Shown here piece after piece: positions 27,263-35,284 of a stretch of DNA of 64,000 nucleotides (the first letter of the stretch is position 1; the number at the start of each line of letters is the position of its first letter). Position numbers and translations under genes: made by a program. The notes below the pieces were generated by a model. The model had not been told where the DNA came from. It worked only from the letters and a program-made list of their open reading frames with translations, and searched no databases. The stretch is from Streptomyces yatensis (lineage in GTDB: Bacteria > Actinomycetota > Actinomycetes > Streptomycetales > Streptomycetaceae), in contig NZ_CP072941.1 in NCBI RefSeq assembly GCF_018069625.1, positions 4,030,001 through 4,094,000 of the forward strand. Reading direction: 5' to 3'.

Positions 27263-27853
27263 ATGGCACTCGTACTCGACCCCGCCGCTCAGGACCTTCT
27301 CTTCCGTGAGGCCCGCACCGCGAACACCTTCACCGACGAGCCGGTCACCGAGGAGCAGGTGCAGGCGATCTACGACCTGATCAAGTACGCGCCGACCGCG
27401 TTCAACCAGTCGCCGCTGCGCGTTGTGCTGGTCCGTTCCCCCGAGGCCCGTGAGCGGCTGGTCCAGCACATGGCCGAGGGCAACCAGGCCAAGACCTCCA
27501 CCGCCCCGCTGGTCGCGATCCTCGCCGCGGACAACGAGTTCCACGAGGAGCTCCCCGCGCTCTTCCCGCACTTCCCGCAGGCGAAGGACGTCTTCTTCTC
27601 CGAGCGCGCCGCCCGTGAGCAGGCCGCCGCGCTCAACGCCTCGCTGCAGGCCGGTTACTTCATCCTGGGCATCCGCGCCGCCGGTCTCGCCGCCGGCCCG
27701 ATGACCGGTTTCGACGCCGCCGGGGTCCAGAAGGAGTTCCTGGACGAGGACCACACCCCGCTGGTGGTCATCAACATCGGCAAGCCGGGCGAGGACGCCT
27801 GGTTCCCCCGTGGCCCGCGCCTGGACTACGACCAGGTCATCACCACGGTCTGA
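27263..27853 (+). CDS. Nitroreductase-family protein (malonic semialdehyde reductase/RutE-like)
   Basis: 196 aa FMN-dependent oxidoreductase. The N-terminal FREARTANTFTDEPV and APTAFNQSPLRVVLV match the FMN-binding Arg and Ser/Asn positions of RutE/HadB-type nitroreductases, and GPMTGFDAAGV is the second FMN loop. Substrate uncertain; annotated relatives include 3-hydroxypropionate dehydrogenases. It forms a single-gene unit with its own promoter and a strong terminator. Confidence 0.88.
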   Translation: MALVLDPAAQDLLFREARTANTFTDEPVTEEQVQAIYDLIKYAPTAFNQSPLRVVLVRSPEARERLVQHMAEGNQAKTSTAPLVAILAADNEFHEELPALFPHFPQAKDVFFSERAAREQAAALNASLQAGYFILGIRAAGLAAGPMTGFDAAGVQKEFLDEDHTPLVVINIGKPGEDAWFPRGPRLDYDQVITTV

Positions 27854-27871
27854 GCCACCACAGACCACACG

Positions 27872-27916
27872 CCGAAGGGCGTGGTCCGGACCGCCGGTCC
27901 GGACCACGCCCTTCGG
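27872..27916. terminator. Perfect 22-bp hairpin between convergent genes
   Basis: CCGAAGGGCGTGGTCCGGAC and two further bases (27872-27893) pair perfectly with 27895-27916 around one central base. It stands between the nitroreductase and the convergent DUF4245 gene and can serve both. Confidence 0.85.
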
Positions 27917-27925
27917 TCGTCGCGC

Positions 27926-28465
27926 TCAGCCCTTCTTCTCGGTGAGCGCGCCGGCCATCTTCGTCAGCTGCCCGTACGACGCCGTCCCGGTGACCACCGT
28001 GGTCACGCCCGGCTCCTGGCGCACCAGCGCGTCGTACTTGTCGCCCTCGTAGCGGACCCACTCCTCGCCGTCGATCCGCTGGACGCGCTTCGTCTGCCGC
28101 GCCTGCTGTGTGACCTCTTCCACGAACGGCACGGGCTTGCCGTCGCTCTGCTCGACCGCGATGTACTCCTCGTCCTGGTCGAGGAAGCCGAGGTGCCAGA
28201 GCGCGCCGTCCGGCTCGGCGGCCGGGCGGTAGGTCACCGACGTCGCACGCCAGCCCTTGGGCAGGCTCCCGGGCTCGGGGGCGGCCACCGGGTACGGGGC
28301 GGCGCGGCGGGCCGTGTCCAGCTCCACGCGGTAGTCCACCGTCTTCACCCCGGAGCCCTTGGCGCCCTCGTCGTGCGGGATGCCGAAGAGGTAGATGGCC
28401 GCCGCGACGACGCCGATCGCCGCCAGCGACAGCACCATGTCCCGGACCGTCTCTTTGCCACGCAT
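27926..28465 (-). CDS. DUF4245 membrane-anchored protein
   Basis: 179 aa. One hydrophobic segment (about residues 8-28, VLSLAAIGVVAAAIYLFGI) anchors a soluble domain of the DUF4245 type with WHLGFLDQDEEYIAVEQSD and GDKYDALVR. Function unknown. The ATG at 28465 has GGGGG about 10 nt upstream; a GTG three codons earlier is the alternative. The gene is divergent from glpX. Confidence 0.8.
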   Translation of the reverse strand: MRGKETVRDMVLSLAAIGVVAAAIYLFGIPHDEGAKGSGVKTVDYRVELDTARRAAPYPVAAPEPGSLPKGWRATSVTYRPAAEPDGALWHLGFLDQDEEYIAVEQSDGKPVPFVEEVTQQARQTKRVQRIDGEEWVRYEGDKYDALVRQEPGVTTVVTGTASYGQLTKMAGALTEKKG

Positions 28466-28650
28466 ACCTGCCACGCCCCCTATCGTCCCTCATCCGGTCG
28501 CCGCACCTCGCAACAGGGCCGTGCTCATGCGTGGGGCTGTCTGCTCACTTAGCCAATCAGCGGATAAAGTCATGAACACCCTCACCCTCCTAGCCCCACG
28601 CGGGAAGGAGGGACCTCCCGGTCCGTCGCCGTACAGAAAGGTGCGCTCCG

Positions 28651-29682
28651 ATGACCGAGCATCATCTCCCCTCCCAGCTCGAGGTCAGCCCCGAGGCTCC
28701 CGATCGCAACCTCGCCCTGGAACTCGTCCGGGTCACCGAGGCGGGTGCCATGGCCTCCGGCCGCTGGGTGGGCCGCGGCGACAAGAACGGCGCCGACGGC
28801 GCCGCCGTGAAGGCCATGCGCTCCCTCGTGCACACCGTCTCGATGAACGGCGTCGTCGTCATCGGAGAGGGGGAGAAGGACGAGGCCCCGATGCTCTTCA
28901 ACGGTGAGCGCGTGGGCGATGGCACCGGCCCGGAGTGCGACGTGGCCGTGGACCCCGTGGACGGCACCACGCTCACCGCGAAGGGCATGGCCAACGCCGT
29001 CTCCGTGCTCGCGGTCGCCGAGCGCGGCACCATGTTCGACCCGTCGGCCGTCTTCTACATGGACAAGCTGGTGACCGGCCCCGACGCCGCCGAGTTCGTC
29101 GACATCACCGCTCCCCCTGGCGTGAACATCCGCCGGATCGCCAAGGCCAAGAAGTCCAGCCCCGAGGACGTCACCGTCGTGGTCCTCGACCGGCCGCGCC
29201 ACGAGGGCATCGTCAAGGAGATCCGGGAGGCGGGCGCCCGGATCAAGTTCATCTCCGACGGCGATGTGGCCGGCGCGATCATGGCCGCGCGCGAGAGCAC
29301 CGGCGTGGACCTGCTGCTGGGCGTCGGCGGTACACCGGAGGGCATCATCGCGGCCTGTGCGATCAAGTGCCTCGGCGGCACCATCCAGGCCAAGCTGTGG
29401 CCGAAGGACGACGAGGAGCGGCAGCGCGCCCTGGACGCGGGCCACGACCTCGACCAGGTCCTCGAGACCGACGACCTGGTCAGCGGCGACAACGTGTTCT
29501 TCGTCGCGACCGGCATCACGGACGGGGATCTGCTGCGCGGGGTGCGGTACCGCGCGGAGACCGCCACCACCCAGTCGCTGGTCATGCGGTCCAAGTCCGG
29601 CACCATCCGGCAGATCGACTCCACCCACCGGCTGGCCAAGCTGCGCGCCTACGCCGCTGTCGACTTCGAACGGCCCAGCTGA
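28651..29682 (+). CDS. glpX: Class II fructose-1,6-bisphosphatase
   Basis: 343 aa. The metal-binding motif is [10 protein letters not shown], with [11 protein letters not shown] before it and VVVLDRPRH and [10 protein letters not shown] after it, all typical of GlpX. It hydrolyses fructose-1,6-bisphosphate in gluconeogenesis, the main FBPase of actinobacteria. The ribosome site AGAAAGG lies about 10 nt before the ATG. Confidence 0.95.
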   Translation: MTEHHLPSQLEVSPEAPDRNLALELVRVTEAGAMASGRWVGRGDKNGADGAAVKAMRSLVHTVSMNGVVVIGEGEKDEAPMLFNGERVGDGTGPECDVAVDPVDGTTLTAKGMANAVSVLAVAERGTMFDPSAVFYMDKLVTGPDAAEFVDITAPPGVNIRRIAKAKKSSPEDVTVVVLDRPRHEGIVKEIREAGARIKFISDGDVAGAIMAARESTGVDLLLGVGGTPEGIIAACAIKCLGGTIQAKLWPKDDEERQRALDAGHDLDQVLETDDLVSGDNVFFVATGITDGDLLRGVRYRAETATTQSLVMRSKSGTIRQIDSTHRLAKLRAYAAVDFERPS

Positions 29683-29731
29683 GCGCGCGGTACGTCACAC
29701 AGACAGCGGGTAACGCCGACGGCACATGACA

Positions 29732-29767
29732 AGGGCCGGGCTCCGCCTCCCGGCGGGGCCCGGCCCT
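29732..29767 (+). terminator. Hairpin after glpX
   Basis: AGGGCCGGG (29732-29740) pairs with CCCGGCCCT (29759-29767); the inner CTCCGCC and GGCGGGG extend the stem with one G-U pair. It lies between convergent glpX and the WhiB-like gene. Confidence 0.75.
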
Positions 29768-29780
29768 GGTCCCGAAGAGT

Positions 29781-30137
29781 TCAGCCCGCGGCGGCGACCC
29801 GCACCGCGCGCTGCAGCTCCGCCTCCCGGCGCCGGCGGCGGGCCAGCACGACCCGGCGCTCGGCCGCGGTCAGCCCGCCCCACACGCCGTACGGCTCGGG
29901 CTGCAGCAGTGCGTGCTCCCGGCACTCGACCATGACCGGGCAGCGCGCGCAGACGCGCTTGGCGGCCTCTTCCCGCGACAGCCTGGCAGCCGTGGGCTCC
30001 TTGGAAGGAGCGAAGAACAGCCCGGCCTCGTCCCGTCGGCACACCGCCTCCGAGTGCCAGGGGCCGGCCTGATCGCGCGCGGGAACGCGCTGCGGGGGCA
30101 CGGCGGCTTCCAGCAGGGGCTGATGCGGTTGCAGCAC
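29781..30137 (-). CDS. wblI: WhiB-family [4Fe-4S] transcriptional regulator (WblI-like)
   Basis: 118 aa. Four cluster cysteines are C33, C63, C66 and C72 (CxxC-x5-C), followed by GVWGG and an Arg-rich C-terminus (RRVVLARRRRREAE) that contacts DNA. WhiB proteins bind sigma factor region 4 and sense redox state or NO. The symbol is proposed because wblI of S. coelicolor is, from memory, next to glpX; the family call is certain, the orthology likely. Confidence 0.85.
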   Translation of the reverse strand: MLQPHQPLLEAAVPPQRVPARDQAGPWHSEAVCRRDEAGLFFAPSKEPTAARLSREEAAKRVCARCPVMVECREHALLQPEPYGVWGGLTAAERRVVLARRRRREAELQRAVRVAAAG

Positions 30138-30316
30138 GGTCTACTCCTGACGACGGCTCCGGTGGTCACCCTTGCCCGCCTCGAGGTGTACGGCCCCGTG
30201 AGCACCCCCATCAGCCGTACGAGAGACGATGCACCAAGCCTTACCCGCTGTGCGCGCGCTTATGCACACCGTTGTCCCACCCGGAACTTCCCCCGCGCAT
30301 GCTCGTTCTTCAGGGC

Positions 30317-31069
30317 TTATGCCCGCAGGTTCTTCAGCCGCTTTCCCCGCTTGGGCTTGGCCTCGACACCCCCGAAGACCGCGAACCCGGTCACGTGGAT
30401 CACCGGTGCGTCGGGGTCCTGCGCCTCGTACGTCCTGACGTCGAAACCGCCGAGGATGCCCGCGCCCGAGCCGCGCAGCGAGACGTTCTCCGGGACCTTG
30501 ATGTCCACCCCGCCGAAGGCCGCCACGACATTGATGACGATCTCCCGGTGCTCGAAGACCGCCTCGGTCAGGTCGATCTCGACGCCGCCGAAGACCGCCA
30601 GGGCGTTCGTACGGCGCCTGACCCGCCAGCGACCCTTGCGCGTCGAACCGCCGAAGACCGCCACCAGGTTCTCCGACTCGGGCACGGTGCGCGCCCAGTC
30701 CGGCTCCGCGTCGTGGGCCGGCGCCGGGCCGGTGCCGCGGTCGGGGGCGGCGGGCAGATCGCGCACCAGGGGCTCCAGCTCGCCGAGGGTCTTGGCGCGA
30801 TAGACCGCGTCGATCCGCTCGGCGTGCTCCTCCGGCTGGAGCCGCCCCTCGGCGAGGGCCTCCCGCAGGATGTCCGCGATCCGGTCGCGGTCCGCGTCGG
30901 ACGCGCGCAACTCCCCCTCCGCGACGGGCGCGGACGCCGGGGCCGGAGTCGGAGCCGGAGCCGGGGTCGGAGCCGGGGCGACCGCGGGGGCCGCCGTGAC
31001 GGGCGCGGGGGCCGCCGTGGCGGGTGCGGGGGCGGATTTGGTCAGGGGCACGGGCTGCTGCTCATCCAC
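30317..31069 (-). CDS. DUF1707 and LiaF-like C-terminal domain protein
   Basis: 250 aa. A Pro/Ala-rich N-terminus (1-50) is followed by the DUF1707 helix pair (RASDADRDRIADILREALAE to about 105) and a beta-helical LiaF/cell-wall-stress domain built from repeats of NALAVFGGVEIDL, VVAAFGGVDIKVP and FAVFGGVEA. No membrane segment is seen. Proteins of this kind are tied to envelope stress sensing, but the role here is unproven. GTG start with only a weak ribosome site. Confidence 0.8.
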   Translation of the reverse strand: MDEQQPVPLTKSAPAPATAAPAPVTAAPAVAPAPTPAPAPTPAPASAPVAEGELRASDADRDRIADILREALAEGRLQPEEHAERIDAVYRAKTLGELEPLVRDLPAAPDRGTGPAPAHDAEPDWARTVPESENLVAVFGGSTRKGRWRVRRRTNALAVFGGVEIDLTEAVFEHREIVINVVAAFGGVDIKVPENVSLRGSGAGILGGFDVRTYEAQDPDAPVIHVTGFAVFGGVEAKPKRGKRLKNLRA

Positions 31070-31288
31070 GGACTCAGGGTATCCAGTCGCGATCTATCGC
31101 GACTAGGGGACGATCCCTGACGGATCCCTGATCCTTCCCCCACCCGTCCCCGCGCTCGTCCCCGCGCCCGCGGCCGACCCCGCTACTGAGCCCTACCTCA
31201 CAGATCCCGTTCCGCCGCCCCGTTCTACGCTTATGAACGCGCTGTCGACGAAGTCAGCCGAAGCCCTGTCGAGTGAGGAATGGCCGCG

Positions 31289-32992
31289 ATGCCCCCCGTC
31301 TCCCGTCCCGCCCACCCAGCGTTTGCCTATTCGGACCTGCTGCCCCTGGGAGAAGACACCACGCCGTACCGCCTGGTGACCTCCGACGGCGTGAGCACCT
31401 TCGAGGCCGATGGGCGCACCTTCCTGAAGGTCGAGCCGGAGGCGCTGCGCAAGCTCGCGGCCGAGGCGATGCACGACATCTCGCACTATCTGCGCCCCGC
31501 CCACCTCGCCCAGCTGCGCCGCATCCTGGACGACCCGGAGGCCAGCGCCAACGACCGCTTCGTGGCGCTGGACCTGCTGAAGAACGCCAACATCGCGGCC
31601 GCCGGGGTGCTCCCGATGTGCCAGGACACCGGCACCGCGATCGTCATGGGCAAGCGCGGGCAGAACGTACTGACCGAAGGCGGCGACGAGGAGGCCCTGT
31701 CGCGGGGCGTCTTCGACGCGTACACCAAGCTCAATCTGCGCTACTCCCAGATGGCCCCGCTGACCATGTGGGAGGAGAAGAACACCGGCTCTAACCTGCC
31801 CGCGCAGATCGAGCTCTACGCGACCGACGGCGGCGCCTACAAGTTCCTCTTCATGGCCAAGGGCGGCGGCTCGGCCAACAAGTCCTTCCTCTACCAGGAG
31901 ACGAAGGCGGTGCTGAACGAGGCATCGATGATGAAGTTCCTGGAGGAGAAGATCCGCTCGCTGGGCACGGCCGCCTGCCCGCCGTACCACCTGGCGATCG
32001 TGGTCGGCGGCACCAGCGCCGAGTACGCGCTCAAGACCGCCAAGTACGCCTCCGCGCACTACCTGGACGAGCTGCCCGCCGAGGGCTCCCCGACCGGGCA
32101 CGGCTTCCGCGACAAGGAGCTGGAGGAGAAGGTCTTCGAGCTGACGCAGAAGATCGGGATCGGCGCGCAGTTCGGCGGCAAGTACTTCTGCCATGACGTC
32201 CGCGTGGTCCGGCTGCCGCGCCACGGCGCCTCCTGCCCGGTCGCCATCGCGGTCTCCTGCTCCGCCGACCGCCAGGCGCTCGCCAAGATCACACCGGAGG
32301 GCGTCTTCCTGGAGCAGCTCGAGACCGACCCGGCGCGCTTCCTGCCGGAGACGACCGAGGAGGAGCTGACCAAGGGCGCGGGCCCGGACCTGGACGCGGT
32401 CGCCATCGACCTCAACCGGCCGATGGACGACGTCCTGGCCGAGCTGACCCGGCACCCGGTCAAGACCCGGCTCTCGCTCACCGGCACGCTGGTCGTCGCC
32501 CGGGACATCGCGCACGCGAAGATCAAGGAGCGGCTGGACGCGGGCGAGGAGATGCCCGAGTACCTGAAGAACCACCCGGTGTACTACGCGGGCCCGGCCA
32601 AGACCCCCGAGGGCTACGCCTCCGGTTCGTTCGGGCCGACGACGGCGGGCCGGATGGACGCGTACGTCGAGCAGTTCCAGGCGGCGGGCGGCTCGAAGGT
32701 CATGCTGGCCAAGGGCAACCGCTCGAAGCAGGTCACCGACGCGTGTGCCGCGCACGGCGGCTTCTACCTGGGCTCGATCGGCGGTCCGGCGGCGCGGCTG
32801 GCGCAGGACTGCATCAAGAAGGTCGAGGTCCTCGAGTACGAGGAGCTGGGCATGGAGGCGGTCTGGCGGATCGAGGTCGAGGACTTCCCCGCGTTCATCG
32901 TGGTGGACGACAAGGGGAACGACTTCTTCCAAGATCCGGCGCCGCAGCCGACGTTCACGAGTATTCCGGTGCGGGGGCCCGGGGTGGCGTAA
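31289..32992 (+). CDS. Fumarate hydratase, class I (iron-sulfur)
   Basis: 567 aa. Class I fumarases bind a [4Fe-4S] cluster through three cysteines; the candidates here are C111 (LPMCQDTG), C301 (KYFCHDVRV) or C316/C324 ([11 protein letters not shown]). [13 protein letters not shown] and [10 protein letters not shown] also match. The enzyme hydrates fumarate to malate in the citric acid cycle and is oxygen-sensitive. GAGGA at 31275-31279 fits the ATG at 31289 rather than the one at 31280. Confidence 0.93.
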   Translation: MPPVSRPAHPAFAYSDLLPLGEDTTPYRLVTSDGVSTFEADGRTFLKVEPEALRKLAAEAMHDISHYLRPAHLAQLRRILDDPEASANDRFVALDLLKNANIAAAGVLPMCQDTGTAIVMGKRGQNVLTEGGDEEALSRGVFDAYTKLNLRYSQMAPLTMWEEKNTGSNLPAQIELYATDGGAYKFLFMAKGGGSANKSFLYQETKAVLNEASMMKFLEEKIRSLGTAACPPYHLAIVVGGTSAEYALKTAKYASAHYLDELPAEGSPTGHGFRDKELEEKVFELTQKIGIGAQFGGKYFCHDVRVVRLPRHGASCPVAIAVSCSADRQALAKITPEGVFLEQLETDPARFLPETTEEELTKGAGPDLDAVAIDLNRPMDDVLAELTRHPVKTRLSLTGTLVVARDIAHAKIKERLDAGEEMPEYLKNHPVYYAGPAKTPEGYASGSFGPTTAGRMDAYVEQFQAAGGSKVMLAKGNRSKQVTDACAAHGGFYLGSIGGPAARLAQDCIKKVEVLEYEELGMEAVWRIEVEDFPAFIVVDDKGNDFFQDPAPQPTFTSIPVRGPGVA

Positions 32993-33000
32993 CGCTTTGG

Positions 33001-33033
33001 GGGCGGCGGGGGCGTGGATGCGCCCCGCCGCCC
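33001..33033. terminator. GC-rich hairpin after the class I fumarase
   Basis: GGGCGGCGGGG (33001-33011) pairs with CCCCGCCGCCC (33023-33033) around an 11-nt loop, 8 nt past the stop codon. The convergent GH18-like gene ends at 33121. Confidence 0.75.
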
Positions 33034-33044
33034 TTACCCGTCCC

Positions 33045-33118
33045 ATCCCGGGGGCTGCGCCCCAAGCCCCCGGCCGGCCCGGGTGGGCCTTGTCCTCAAG
33101 CGCCGGACGGGCTGGATC
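33045..33118. repeat. Common Streptomyces intergenic repeat element
   Basis: The segment GGGGCTGCGCCCCAAGCCCC (33051-33070) and CCTCAAGCGCCGGACGGGCT (33095-33114) match, from memory, a short element scattered between convergent genes in many Streptomyces genomes. It sits between the two convergent genes here. Only one copy lies in the window, so the repeat status rests on recollection. Confidence 0.55.
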
Positions 33119-33120
33119 GG

Positions 33121-34215
33121 TCAGCCTCTCAGCGCTGCCTCGAAGGCTCCGGGGCGTTGGGTGACGCCGCTGCAGCGGGTGTTCGGGACGACGTTCTCGG
33201 CCGTCTCGGGGCCCGCGGCACCGGCCGTGGGGTCGGTCGGGGTGGCCGACTGGGTCATGTCCGGGGTGCACGGCTGGTCGCGTTCGGCGGACCACATCGA
33301 CAGCCGTCCGATCCCCTTGTCCGCGGCGAACCGAGCCAGCCCGGACGCGTCCTCCAGCGTGAAGGTCTCGCCGGTGACGTCGTTGACCCCGATCATCGGT
33401 GTCACGGCGAGCACCTTCCAGGCGGCGGCGTCGGACATGCCGAGCACCTCGCGGATCCGGGCCTGTGCGGCGGTGGCCGCCTGGACGGCGTAGTCGCCCA
33501 TGTCGCCCGTATGGTTCCCGCTGTAGTTCATCGCCATGATGTTGATGGTCGAGAGGATGACCCCCTCCTGTTTGGCGGCCTCCAACTGGGCGACGCTGTC
33601 GGCGGTCAGCCCGTCGGGCATGGCGGGCAGGGTGAAGGAGATGTTCAGGCCCTCGTGGGTGCGCTGGATCAGCGCGAGCGCCTGGGCGCGGCGGGCGGCG
33701 GCCTCGGGGTCGGCGAGCGCCTCGCCCTCGAGGTCGAAGTCGATCCGGTGTGCCTGGTAGCGCTCGATCACCTCGGCGTAGGCGGAGGCGAGTTCGGGGA
33801 CGTCGGTGCAGACGGTGGCGAGCTCGGTGCCCTCGGCGCCGCCGAAGGAGATCCGTACGTCGCCGCCCGCCCGGCGGACGCCCTCGACCCGGGCCTCCAG
33901 CGCCTCGTCGTCGAGCGAGGTGCCGCCGTCCCACACCGGGGCGCAGCCGTCGCCCGCGACGACGAAGCCCAGGGTGAACTCCTTGACCCCGCGGGCGGCC
34001 GCGGCGGCCATGTCGTACCCCGAGTCCGACCAGGCGTTGACGTACGGCACGAACTCGGCGGGTGGCCGCGCCGCGGGGGGCTGCGACGCCTGCGGCGGTG
34101 AGGGCGCGGCGTGCGGCTCGGGCGACTGCTTGTGGTGTCCCGCCCATACGGCGATGGTGGCGCAGACCACCGCGCCGGCCACGGCGATTCCGCTCATGCG
34201 GGGGCTGGCCCTCAT
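33121..34215 (-). CDS. Secreted GH18-like (chitinase-fold) protein
   Basis: 364 aa. Residues 1-25 form a signal peptide or anchor (MSGIAVAGAVVCATIAVWAG), then a Pro-rich linker, then a GH18 TIM barrel: FVPYVNAW at the first strand, VRISFGGAEG, and the catalytic strand RIDFDLEGEAL, which fits DxxDxDxE with the acid Glu present. MAMNYSGNHTGDMGDY is the MxY strand. It likely cleaves chitin or a related beta-1,4-GlcNAc polymer outside the cell. The ATG at 34215 follows AAGGAG; upstream in-frame ATGs are not supported. Confidence 0.85.
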   Translation of the reverse strand: MRASPRMSGIAVAGAVVCATIAVWAGHHKQSPEPHAAPSPPQASQPPAARPPAEFVPYVNAWSDSGYDMAAAAARGVKEFTLGFVVAGDGCAPVWDGGTSLDDEALEARVEGVRRAGGDVRISFGGAEGTELATVCTDVPELASAYAEVIERYQAHRIDFDLEGEALADPEAAARRAQALALIQRTHEGLNISFTLPAMPDGLTADSVAQLEAAKQEGVILSTINIMAMNYSGNHTGDMGDYAVQAATAAQARIREVLGMSDAAAWKVLAVTPMIGVNDVTGETFTLEDASGLARFAADKGIGRLSMWSAERDQPCTPDMTQSATPTDPTAGAAGPETAENVVPNTRCSGVTQRPGAFEAALRG

Positions 34216-34381
34216 GGCTCTGGCTCCTTCTTGCGGTCCGGTACGAGGCGCCGGGGGCTGCGCCGCCCGAGCCGTTCTCCTCGCCAAACCTCGCATATTC
34301 CGTGAAGCCTACTGAACTATGACACACCGCATGTTTGACTTATATGTCGCATGTCGTATTTTCTGCATTAGCCTCTTCCGT
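34216..34381. promoter_or_regulatory. AT-rich divergent promoter region
   Basis: About 34310-34372 is markedly AT-rich. Rightward, TTGACT (34335-34340) and TATTTT (34357-34362) are spaced by 16 nt. The sequence repeats GCATGT (34329-34334, 34349-34354) and contains the symmetric GACTTATATGTC (34337-34348), a plausible regulator site for the GH18-like gene or the polysaccharide operon. Confidence 0.45.
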
Positions 34382-35284
34382 ATGGATCCTCAGTCAGATG
34401 TGGCCGAGCGCGCGCCTTCGCGTCCCCTCCGCGCTGACGTGGCCCGGAAGGGGCCCGTGTTCGTGGACCTCTCCGGGCGCCGTGGCCGACTGGTACGACA
34501 TGTGGGCGTAGTCGCGGGGGCCGCCTGCCTCGGCTATTCGGCGGTCCTGGGGCTGGGCTACGCGGGCGGTACGCCGTTCGCGCCGCAGACGCTGATCCCC
34601 GGGCATCCCGTCTCCACCGAGGCGTTCGGCCGGCAGCCGAAGCACAGCCCGGAGGGTCGCACGGGGCCCTCCGGATCGCATGAGCGGCGCGAGGACGCGC
34701 GGGAGTACGCGTACGCCCCGACCCACCGTCAGCACCAGCGCCACCGGCACGACTCCGGGCGTCCGGAGCCCCAGGCCGCCCGGGAGCCCGTGGCCCTGCC
34801 CCCCATCACCACCCGGCCGCGGCCCGCGCCCCCGCAGCCCGCCCCGCCCAAGGCCCACCGCGCGGCGCCGCGGCACTCCCCCGCGCACCCCCGCCCCGGC
34901 GCCCGCCAGTCCGCTGAGGAACACCGGGCCGCGGGGCACCGCAAGCACCCCCACGCGCCCTCGCATCCGGCCGCCCACCCGCCCGTCAAGCACCCCGTGG
35001 ACGCGTCGCACACCCCGCCGAAGAAGCACCCGGCCACCTCCAAGCCGCCGGCCAAGGGGTCCGGCCGCCCGCAGGCCCCCGGCCACACCACCAAGCCCGG
35101 CCACACCACGAAGCCCGGCCACGCCACGAAGCCCGGCCACGCCAATTCCCCCCAGAAGCCCCAGACCCAGAAGCCCCCGCAGGCCAACGCGCCCAAGCCC
35201 CCGAAGGGCCCCCAGGGGCCCGCCGGCGGCGGCAACCCGGCCGGTGGGCCGGGCACCCCCGAGGCCGAGGGCGAGGAGTCATGA
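34382..35284 (+). CDS. Membrane-anchored Pro/His/Lys-rich protein of the polysaccharide operon
   Basis: 300 aa. A short cytoplasmic N-terminus is followed by one membrane segment at about 43-63 (VGVVAGAACLGYSAVLGLGY). The remaining 230 residues are Pro/Lys/His/Ala-rich and lie outside the cell by the positive-inside rule, with GHTTKPGHTTKPGHATKPGH repeats near 235-260. It lacks an enzymatic domain; it may bind or guide the polysaccharide. Its stop overlaps the start of the deacetylase/glycosyltransferase gene (ATGA), so they act together. Confidence 0.65.
   Translation: MDPQSDVAERAPSRPLRADVARKGPVFVDLSGRRGRLVRHVGVVAGAACLGYSAVLGLGYAGGTPFAPQTLIPGHPVSTEAFGRQPKHSPEGRTGPSGSHERREDAREYAYAPTHRQHQRHRHDSGRPEPQAAREPVALPPITTRPRPAPPQPAPPKAHRAAPRHSPAHPRPGARQSAEEHRAAGHRKHPHAPSHPAAHPPVKHPVDASHTPPKKHPATSKPPAKGSGRPQAPGHTTKPGHTTKPGHATKPGHANSPQKPQTQKPPQANAPKPPKGPQGPAGGGNPAGGPGTPEAEGEES

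Noticed and set aside
33045..33118. Coding or regulatory role for the segment between the fumarase and GH18-like genes
   Set aside because: It fits a common scattered Streptomyces element rather than a gene or riboswitch.
31193..34327. Open frame of over 1000 codons on the minus strand across the class I fumarase
   Set aside because: It runs antisense through a gene with clear fumarase motifs and is a product of GC skew by codon position.
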